Shown here one piece after another: positions 58,390-64,000 of a stretch of DNA of 64,000 bases. Under the pieces are notes generated by a model, which was given only the letters and a program-made list of their open reading frames with translations, did not search any database and was not told the origin of the DNA. The position numbers were made by a program, and so were the translations under genes. The stretch is taken from the NCBI RefSeq assembly GCF_014194695.1, contig NZ_JACIAH010000020.1, forward strand, positions 17,604 to 81,603, read 5' to 3'. Every line of letters starts with the position of its first letter. Position 1 is the stretch's first letter. This stretch comes from Rhizobium sp. BK399 (GTDB taxonomy: Bacteria > Pseudomonadota > Alphaproteobacteria > Rhizobiales > Rhizobiaceae).

Positions 58390-59751
58390 TCATGGCTTGA
58401 TGCCGGGGGTTCCGTCGAAGCGCCGCTCGAGCCCCTCCCAGCAATCGATGTAGTCATCCTGGAGGGTCTCCAGTTCCGCTGCATATCGGGTTAATTGCTG
58501 TGGAAAACGGGTTTCGAACATAAAGGCCATCGTGTGATCGAGCTTGACCGGTTTCAGTTGGCTGTTTGAGGCCTTTTCGTATCCAGAGGCGTCAGGACCA
58601 TGCGGCAGCATCATGTTGTGCAGGCTCATGCCACCGGGCACGAAACCCTTTTCCTTGGCATCGTATTGCCCATGGATCAGGCCCATGAACTCACTCATGA
58701 TGTTGCGATGATACCAGGGTGGTCGGAACGTATGCTCGGCCACCATCCAACGCGGCGGGAAGATCACAAAATCGACATTTGCGGTTCCCTCTTCGCCGCT
58801 TGGCGCCGTAAGCACAGTGAAGATCGAGGGGTCCGGGTGGTCGAAGAGAATGGCTCCTACCGGCGAGAAGGTCTTCAGATCATATTTGAACGGCGTGTAG
58901 TTGCCATGCCAGGCAACGACGTCCAGCGGGGAATGTCCGATCTCCGTCACGTAGAACTTGCCGCACCATTTCACATGGACGCGGCACGCCGCCTCCTTGT
59001 CCTCGAAGGCGGCGACGGGCGTCTTGAAATCCCGGGCATTCGCCAGGCAGTTGGCACCGATTGGACCGCGATCCGGCATGGTGAACTTCGCACCGTAGTT
59101 TTCGCAGATGTAGCCCCGCCACTCCGATCCCTGTCCGAGAGTGGTCACCTTGAACATCATTCCACGGGGGATGAGGCAGATTTCGGTTGGCTCGACCTCC
59201 ATGATGCCCATCTCCGTGAAGACCTGGATTGTCCCGACCTGCGGAACGATGAGGAGCTCGCCATCGGCATTGAACGCATAGTCGTCGATCATGTCGTCCT
59301 TGAAAGCGTAGGCATGTGCGGCCATGCCGACCTGGGTCATGATGTCGCCGGCTGCCGTCATCGTCCTGATGCCAGCAAGAAAATCGGTGTGCCCGGCGGG
59401 GATCGGGATAGGATCCCACCTGAGCTGGCCAAGCGGCAACGCGTGGTCATCAAGGCAGGGCGCGGACTTCCAGAACGGATAGCGTTCATTATCGAAGCGC
59501 CGCGTGTGACGCACGCTCGGCCTGATCCGATAGAGCCAGGAGCGCTCATTTGTTCCTCGAGGCGCAGTAAATGGCGAGCCGGAAAGCTGTTCAGCATAAA
59601 GACCGTAGTTGCATTTCTGCGGGCTGTTCTGGCCTTGGGGCAAAGCTCCTGGCAACGCCTCGGTCTCGAAATCGTTGCCGAAGCCGGGCATGTAGTCCAG
59701 CTCGCTCGTTCCAGCCTGTGCACGGGATCGCGGTGCGTCGGTCGTGTCCAT
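58390..59751 (-). CDS. hmgA: Homogentisate 1,2-dioxygenase
   Basis: A 453-residue Fe(II) dioxygenase that opens homogentisate to maleylacetoacetate. Clear motifs: LDYMPGFGNDFETEALPGAL, QNSPQKCNYGLYAEQLSGSP, WLYRIRPSVRH, the iron-site region FPPRWMVAEHTFRPPWYHRN with EFMGLIHGQYDAK, and HGPDASGYEKASNSQLKP. ATG 59751 is chosen because the ribosome site GGAGGAG lies inside the longer frame from 59772. It is divergent from a MarR regulator, with an inverted repeat in the shared promoter, and heads the operon. Confidence 0.96.
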   Translation of the reverse strand: MDTTDAPRSRAQAGTSELDYMPGFGNDFETEALPGALPQGQNSPQKCNYGLYAEQLSGSPFTAPRGTNERSWLYRIRPSVRHTRRFDNERYPFWKSAPCLDDHALPLGQLRWDPIPIPAGHTDFLAGIRTMTAAGDIMTQVGMAAHAYAFKDDMIDDYAFNADGELLIVPQVGTIQVFTEMGIMEVEPTEICLIPRGMMFKVTTLGQGSEWRGYICENYGAKFTMPDRGPIGANCLANARDFKTPVAAFEDKEAACRVHVKWCGKFYVTEIGHSPLDVVAWHGNYTPFKYDLKTFSPVGAILFDHPDPSIFTVLTAPSGEEGTANVDFVIFPPRWMVAEHTFRPPWYHRNIMSEFMGLIHGQYDAKEKGFVPGGMSLHNMMLPHGPDASGYEKASNSQLKPVKLDHTMAFMFETRFPQQLTRYAAELETLQDDYIDCWEGLERRFDGTPGIKP

Positions 59752-59772
59752 GCTTGCATCTCCTCCACTCAT

Positions 59773-59807
59773 ATAGTTACAAACGTAACCGTCGATTTTG
59801 TAACTAT
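59773..59807. promoter_or_regulatory. HmgR-type operator in the hmgA-marR promoter
   Basis: Perfect 11-bp inverted repeat ATAGTTACAAA / TTTGTAACTAT (59773-59783, 59797-59807) with an extra GTAAC half-site between (59785-59789), so GTTAC/GTAAC occurs three times in 35 bases. It overlaps the region just upstream of both divergent genes. Confidence 0.75.
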
Positions 59808-59819
59808 CAAGGAGCGGCC

Positions 59820-60272
59820 ATGGCGGGTGAATTCGAGCTCGACGGTTTCATTCCCTACCGACTCAACCGCGCGTCGGAACTGATAAGTCTTTCGTTTGCG
59901 CGCCAATACAAGTTGGAGTTCGATCTGACGCGGCCTGAATGGCGCACGCTGGCCGCACTCGGCAGTGTCGGCGTGATGACGGCGACGGAAATCGGTGCAC
60001 ATTCGCACATGCATAAGACCAAGGTCAGTCGTGCCGTCCGCGCACTCGAGGAGCGGCATTGGCTAAAACGCATTCCGAGCGAAACCGACAGACGTTTCGA
60101 GCAGATCGCGCTCACGTCGCAAGGGCAGCAACACTATCGAAAGATTACCCTGCTGGCCCGCAAGTATCAGGAGACGGTGCGAATGACGCTTGGCGAGGAG
60201 GCCATCCGGCACCTCGAACTTGCGCTTTCGGCAATCGAGACCTCTGCCGGGCTGCACCGTAGATCCAGGTGA
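59820..60272 (+). CDS. MarR-family regulator of homogentisate degradation
   Basis: A 150-residue MarR-type regulator: winged helix with FDLTRPEWRTLAALGSVGVM, TEIGAHSHMHKTKVSRAVRA and LEERHWLKRIPSETDRRFEQ (the wing with the conserved D-R). ATG 59820 follows AAGGAGCGGCC; the frame is open far upstream but without similarity. Divergent from hmgA across a palindromic operator, it is the likely HmgR-type repressor that homogentisate would release. Its end is six bases from that of a convergent Lrp gene. Confidence 0.9.
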   Translation: MAGEFELDGFIPYRLNRASELISLSFARQYKLEFDLTRPEWRTLAALGSVGVMTATEIGAHSHMHKTKVSRAVRALEERHWLKRIPSETDRRFEQIALTSQGQQHYRKITLLARKYQETVRMTLGEEAIRHLELALSAIETSAGLHRRSR

Positions 60273-60278
60273 GCTACG

Positions 60279-60752
60279 CTACGCTCCGCCGAGGGGATAG
60301 CCTTGGAAGTTCTTTAACGTGTCGAGCACGATCGAGGTTTTCACATGCTGGACGGATTCATGCGGCAGCAGCACCTCGTTGACGAAGCGTGAAAGACCCG
60401 AGAGCCCGCGGGTCGCGATCTTCAGGTGATAGTCCATCTCGCCAGTCAGCGCATAGGCTTCGAGAACCTCGGGAAGACCGTTCACCAATTGCGCGAACCG
60501 CCGGGCGTTGTCGCGATTGTGGGTCGCCAGCGTGACCGAAATGACGACGAGCAGGTTGAGCCCGAGCTTGTCCGGATCGAGGTTTGCCTGATAGCCGCGA
60601 ATGAAGCCTTCGGCTTCCAATCGCGTTCGCCGCCGCGAGCATTGGGAAGCCGACAGGGCGATGCGTTCGGACAGTTCCATATTGGTCAACCGTCCGTCGT
60701 TCTGAAGCTCGGCGAGGATCTTGAGGTCAAATCCATCCAGCTGCTCAGACAT
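60279..60752 (-). CDS. Lrp/AsnC-family regulator of hpd
   Basis: A 157-residue Lrp-type regulator: helix-turn-helix (FDLKILAELQNDGRLTNMEL, IALSASQCSRRRTRLEAEGF) and RAM domain (VLEAYALTGEMDYHLKIATR). The SxCxRRxxxLE motif is typical of the branch that controls 4-hydroxyphenylpyruvate dioxygenase genes. It is divergent from hpd; the shared promoter region holds two TGCAA/TTGCA dyads (60795-60827) that suit it. Confidence 0.9.
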   Translation of the reverse strand: MSEQLDGFDLKILAELQNDGRLTNMELSERIALSASQCSRRRTRLEAEGFIRGYQANLDPDKLGLNLLVVISVTLATHNRDNARRFAQLVNGLPEVLEAYALTGEMDYHLKIATRGLSGLSRFVNEVLLPHESVQHVKTSIVLDTLKNFQGYPLGGA

Positions 60753-60794
60753 TGTATAATCCGCCGCTCTTGTGCATGTTTCGTGCGCATATTT

Positions 60795-60827
60795 TGCAAA
60801 TTGCACTCACAATGCAAGTACATTGCA
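60795..60827. promoter_or_regulatory. Two TGCAA-type dyads, candidate Lrp operator of hpd
   Basis: TGCAA-A-TTGCA at 60795-60805 and TGCAA-N5-TTGCA at 60813-60827; another TTTGCAT follows near 60845. They lie between the divergent Lrp and hpd genes. Repeated dyads suit Lrp oligomers. Confidence 0.6.
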
Positions 60828-60879
60828 CGAAAGAAAGCCCATAATTTGCATCAAATGGCTACTGCCGCAGGAGGAGCAA

Positions 60880-61989
60880 ATGGGCCCGTATCCACACGAC
60901 GCACCGCCGTCAAAAATCACCGCGGACAATCCCGCCGGAACGGATGGATTCGAATTCGTCGAGTTCGCGCACCCGCAGCCCGAGAAACTGGCCGAACTGT
61001 TCACCCGTATGGGCTATCGGCCGGTCGCAAAGCACAAGAGCAAGGACATCACCGTCTGGCGCCAGGGCGACATCAACTACCTCGTCAATGCCGAACCGGA
61101 TAGCCACGCCATGCGCTTCGTCGACGATCACGGCCCTTGCGCGCCGTCGATGGCGTGGCGCGTCGTCGATGCCAGGCATGCCTTCGATCATGCCGTTGCC
61201 AAGGGTGCGACACCTTACGAGGGCAACGACAAGACCCTCGATGTGCCGGCGATCGTCGGTATCGGTGGGTCGCTTCTCTATTTTGTCGAGCGCTACGGGA
61301 AGAAAGGCTCGGCTTATGATCTGGAGTTCGATTGGCTCGGGGAACGTGATCCGCGCCCCGACGGTGTCGGTTTCTTCTATCTCGACCACCTGACCCATAA
61401 TGTCTATCGCGGCAACATGGACAAATGGTGGGATTTCTACCGCGAACTCTTCAATTTCAAGCAGATCCACTTCTTCAATATCGACGGCCGCATCACCGGC
61501 CTGATGAGCCGTGCGATCACCTCGCCCTGCGGCAAGATTCGCATTCCGTTGAATGAATCGAAGGACGAGACCAGCCAGATCGAGGAGTATTTGAGGAAGT
61601 ACAGGGGGGAAGGCATCCAGCACATCGCTGTCGGCACCAATGCCATCTACGAGGCCACCGACAACCTTGCCGAGAATGGCCTACGCTTCATGCCCGGCCC
61701 GCCCGAAACCTACTACGACATGTCCGTCGAACGCGTTGCAGGCCATGACGAACCGCTACATCGGATGCGCAAGCACGGCATCCTGATTGACGGCGAAGGC
61801 GTACTCGATGGCGGCACGACAAAGATCCTGCTGCAGATCTTCTCGAAGACCGTGATCGGCCCGATCTTCTTCGAATTCATCCAGCGCAAAGGCGACGAAG
61901 GTTTCGGCGAGGGCAACTTCCGGGCGCTCTTCGAATCCATCGAAGCCGACCAGATTCGCCGCGGCGTCATCAAACCGGCCGCCGCCTAG
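60880..61989 (+). CDS. hpd: 4-hydroxyphenylpyruvate dioxygenase
   Basis: A 369-residue Fe(II) dioxygenase that converts 4-hydroxyphenylpyruvate to homogentisate, feeding hmgA. It has the two-domain VOC fold: GFEFVEFAHPQPEKLAELFT at the N-terminus, the first iron His in VGFFYLDHLTHNVYRGNMDK, the second in GEGIQHIAVGTNAIYEATD, and the Glu ligand in the C-terminal FFEFIQRKGDEGFGEGNFRALFES. GCAGGAGGAGC precedes ATG 60880. Divergent from the Lrp regulator, with dyads between. Confidence 0.96.
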   Translation: MGPYPHDAPPSKITADNPAGTDGFEFVEFAHPQPEKLAELFTRMGYRPVAKHKSKDITVWRQGDINYLVNAEPDSHAMRFVDDHGPCAPSMAWRVVDARHAFDHAVAKGATPYEGNDKTLDVPAIVGIGGSLLYFVERYGKKGSAYDLEFDWLGERDPRPDGVGFFYLDHLTHNVYRGNMDKWWDFYRELFNFKQIHFFNIDGRITGLMSRAITSPCGKIRIPLNESKDETSQIEEYLRKYRGEGIQHIAVGTNAIYEATDNLAENGLRFMPGPPETYYDMSVERVAGHDEPLHRMRKHGILIDGEGVLDGGTTKILLQIFSKTVIGPIFFEFIQRKGDEGFGEGNFRALFESIEADQIRRGVIKPAAA

Positions 61990-62009
61990 CGACCGACGCA
62001 AACTGCAAA

Positions 62010-62927
62010 TCAGTGGCCGTCGGGGGCAACAGCTTCCGGCGGCACTGTTTCGAGCAGGTTCTTGCGATGAAAGATGAACAGACCGGCGACAACGATGATC
62101 GTGCCTCCCGTGATCACATAGAGATCCGGAACATCGCCGAAGAACAGATATCCGAGCGCGATCGCCCAGATCAGCAAACTATATTGCAACGGTGCCAGCA
62201 GCGACGCCGGGGCGAGCTTTAGCGAACGCGTGATCAGGAGGTGGGCGCAGGAGGCAACGACACCGAGGGCCAGCATGCCGCCGAGTTCGACCGGCGAAGT
62301 GGGCTGCCAGGCGCCGATCGAAAGCACCGCACCGACGATGAGGGCGGCGATCATCTGCCAGGTTACCAGCGTGGTGTCGCTGGTATTGCGGAGATATCGG
62401 TTCAGCACCAGCGCCATCGAAAACGAAAGGCTGCCGACAATGCCGAAAAGCGAGGGTAGCGACAGCATCGCCGAGGATGGACGTAGCGCGATCACCACGC
62501 CGCAGAAGCCGACAAAGACTGCGAGCCAACGGCGCCAGCCGATCCGCTCGTTGAGGAAGAAGTGCGAGAGCGCGGCGACATAGATCGGCCCCGCCATGTA
62601 GAAAGTCATGACATCGGCGAGCGGCAGATAGGCGACGGCGGCATAGAACAGGCCGACATCGAGCGTGGCCAAAAGCACGCGCAGAAACTGCAACCCCTTC
62701 TGCTCTACCCTGAAAAGCTGGGCAGGGCCTTGCCTCGCGATCAGCGGCCCAAGGATGATGAAGCATCCGAGCGAGCGGATGAGCAGCACCTGCCCGACCG
62801 AAAAGCTCGTCACCAGCCACTTACCCATCGCGTCGTTGAGGGCGAAGAGAAAGTCTCCGAGCAGCATCAGGACGACGCCCATCAACACGAGGTTCTTGAG
62901 GCCCGTCGCGGTAGATTGTGGCTGCAT
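62010..62927 (-). CDS. EamA-family (DMT) membrane transporter
   Basis: A 305-residue protein with about ten hydrophobic segments in two EamA-type halves (LVLMGVVLMLLGDFLFALND, FYAAVAYLPLADVMTFYMAG, FVGFCGVVIALRPSS; then LGVVASCAHLLITRSLKLAP, SLLIWAIALGYLFFGDVPDL). These drug/metabolite transporters usually export amino acids or related metabolites. ATG 62927 is chosen by the first helix; the frame is open to 63134 without similarity. Its C-terminus is convergent with hpd; no substrate can be assigned. Confidence 0.88.
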   Translation of the reverse strand: MQPQSTATGLKNLVLMGVVLMLLGDFLFALNDAMGKWLVTSFSVGQVLLIRSLGCFIILGPLIARQGPAQLFRVEQKGLQFLRVLLATLDVGLFYAAVAYLPLADVMTFYMAGPIYVAALSHFFLNERIGWRRWLAVFVGFCGVVIALRPSSAMLSLPSLFGIVGSLSFSMALVLNRYLRNTSDTTLVTWQMIAALIVGAVLSIGAWQPTSPVELGGMLALGVVASCAHLLITRSLKLAPASLLAPLQYSLLIWAIALGYLFFGDVPDLYVITGGTIIVVAGLFIFHRKNLLETVPPEAVAPDGH

Positions 62928-63015
62928 AGTCGGAATTCCCGTCACCCATCGCTGCCTTGCTGCAGCAGGTGGGGCCGTCGCGTATATCGACCGGAGTGTC
63001 AAGCCGAGGCAGCGG

Positions 63016-63900
63016 CTATTCCGTCTTGCCCCGCAGCATTTCAATGATTGCGGAGAAATCGCGTCCGCCATTCCCCTGCTTCTCGAAAAGAGCATAGAGC
63101 TGCGACGCTTCGGCGCCGAGCGGTGTGGAAGCACCGGTCGATAGCGCCGCCTCTTGTGACAGGCGCAGGTCCTTCAGCATCAGCGCCGCGGCAAAACCCG
63201 GCTTATAGTCGTTGTTCGCCGGTGAGGTCGGGACGGGGCCCGGGACCGGGCAATAGGTGCTGATCGACCAGCATTGCCCCGACGAGGTCGAGGCGACATC
63301 GAACAATGCCTGATGCGAAAGGCCGAGTTTTTCACCGAGCGCGAAGGCCTCGCAGACACCGATCATCGAGATGCCGAGGATCATGTTGTTGCAGATCTTG
63401 GCCGCCTGCCCGGCGCCTGCCTCCCCGCAATGGACGATCTTCTTGCCCATCGCTTCCAGGATCGGCTTTGCCTTTGCGAAAGCCTCGGCAGAACCTCCGG
63501 CCATAAAGGTCAGCGTGCCCGCTGCCGCACCACCTGTGCCTCCGGAAACGGGCGCATCGAGAGAAAGGCACCCGGCGCTGACTGCCATCTCATGGGCCTT
63601 GCGAGCGCTGTCGACGTCGATCGTGGAGCTATCGATGATAAGCGTACCGACGGGGATCGAGCGAAGGATATCCGTCCATGCACTGAGCACATGCTTACCC
63701 TGTGGCAACATCGTCACAACGATCTCGGCGCCCGAAACCGCCTGACTGATGTGGCTTGCCGCCTTCACGCCGTGTTCTTCCGCGGCTTGCAGGACAGGCG
63801 CGGCCAGGTCGAAGCCGGTGACCTCATGGCCCGCCTTGACGAGGTTGGCGGCCATCGGCCCACCCATGTTGCCAAGGCCGATGAAAGCGATCGTTGCCAT
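63016..63900 (-). CDS. mmsB: 3-hydroxyisobutyrate dehydrogenase
   Basis: A 294-residue NAD-dependent dehydrogenase of valine degradation, 3-hydroxyisobutyrate to methylmalonate semialdehyde. Motifs in order: Rossmann IAFIGLGNMGGPMAANLVKA, SAGCLSLDAPVSGGTGGAAA (substrate site), and the catalytic Lys in GAGQAAKICNNMILGI. The C-terminal DFSAIIEML end is typical. ATG 63900 is used because GGAG lies six bases upstream; 63912 is possible. It may share a transcript with the EamA gene 88 bases downstream. The rest of the valine pathway is not in the window, and a tartronate semialdehyde reductase role is less likely. Confidence 0.87.
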   Translation of the reverse strand: MATIAFIGLGNMGGPMAANLVKAGHEVTGFDLAAPVLQAAEEHGVKAASHISQAVSGAEIVVTMLPQGKHVLSAWTDILRSIPVGTLIIDSSTIDVDSARKAHEMAVSAGCLSLDAPVSGGTGGAAAGTLTFMAGGSAEAFAKAKPILEAMGKKIVHCGEAGAGQAAKICNNMILGISMIGVCEAFALGEKLGLSHQALFDVASTSSGQCWSISTYCPVPGPVPTSPANNDYKPGFAAALMLKDLRLSQEAALSTGASTPLGAEASQLYALFEKQGNGGRDFSAIIEMLRGKTE

Positions 63901-64000
63901 GCCGTTCTCCAATGAAAGAACACAAGGGGCAAGACACCGCCATTTGCCGGCTTTTCCTTGAGTTCCGTTTCGTTCTGACCGGCATTGGCGCCGATCGACC

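Overview
The window looks like part of a secondary replicon (megaplasmid or chromid) of a member of the Rhizobiaceae (Rhizobium/Agrobacterium/Ensifer group). A complete repABC replication-partition operon lies at 29304-32913 and has the expected counter-transcribed RNA between repB and repC. Around it are features typical of rhizobial accessory replicons: ABC sugar importers, an oxidative pentose pathway, aromatic and lysine catabolism, and many one-gene regulators. No tRNA, rRNA, CRISPR array or intact insertion sequence was seen.

Layout, left to right. (1) 1-2436: the 5' end of a sugar ABC permease, its binding protein and a divergent AraC regulator. (2) 2454-6680: LysR regulator, xylonate dehydratase (xylD) and 2-keto-3-deoxyxylonate dehydratase (xylX), two steps of the Weimberg pathway. 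(3) 6782-9496: two small lipoproteins, an XRE regulator and peptidase T. (4) 9553-15762: a four-gene Pot/Fbp-type importer divergent from a GntR regulator and mannonate dehydratase (uxuA), probably hexuronate use. (5) 15916-17384: small membrane and hypothetical proteins. (6) 17748-22516: XRE regulator, winged-helix/TPR regulator, 71-residue peptide, YcaO, TfuA and an 83-residue protein, all on the + strand and tightly spaced. This looks like a thioamide-type RiPP locus and is the most novel system here. (7) 22565-28884: GNAT, a decayed gene, a GAF-Fis regulator behind a 32-bp palindrome, aldehyde dehydrogenase plus DUF779, a small membrane protein, an Lrp regulator and an orphan response regulator. 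(8) 29304-32913: repABC. (9) 33116-40360: a Thu-type sugar importer with ThuA and a divergent Gfo/Idh/MocA oxidoreductase and LacI regulator. (10) 40368-47960: recX and a near-complete lysine-to-2-hydroxyglutarate island. (11) 47961-49843: a 1.9-kb gene desert with three identical 16-bp palindromes of the RepB parS type. (12) 49844-56517: an uncharacterised three-gene carbohydrate operon, a frameshifted ROK regulator and a GH20 hexosaminidase. (13) 56692-61989: tyrosine/homogentisate degradation (maiA, fahA, hmgA, MarR, Lrp, hpd). (14) 62010-63900: an EamA transporter and 3-hydroxyisobutyrate dehydrogenase.

The common theme is scavenging: importers feed pentose, hexuronate and disaccharide pathways, and the amino-acid modules drain lysine and tyrosine to central intermediates. 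Each module carries its own regulator, and palindromic operator candidates can be seen in several of the divergent promoters. The 3' and 5' partners missing from some pathways (xylose dehydrogenase, lactonase, ketoglutarate semialdehyde dehydrogenase, 2-hydroxyglutarate oxidase) are not in the window. All calls rest on reading the sequence and remembered family features; no database search was possible.
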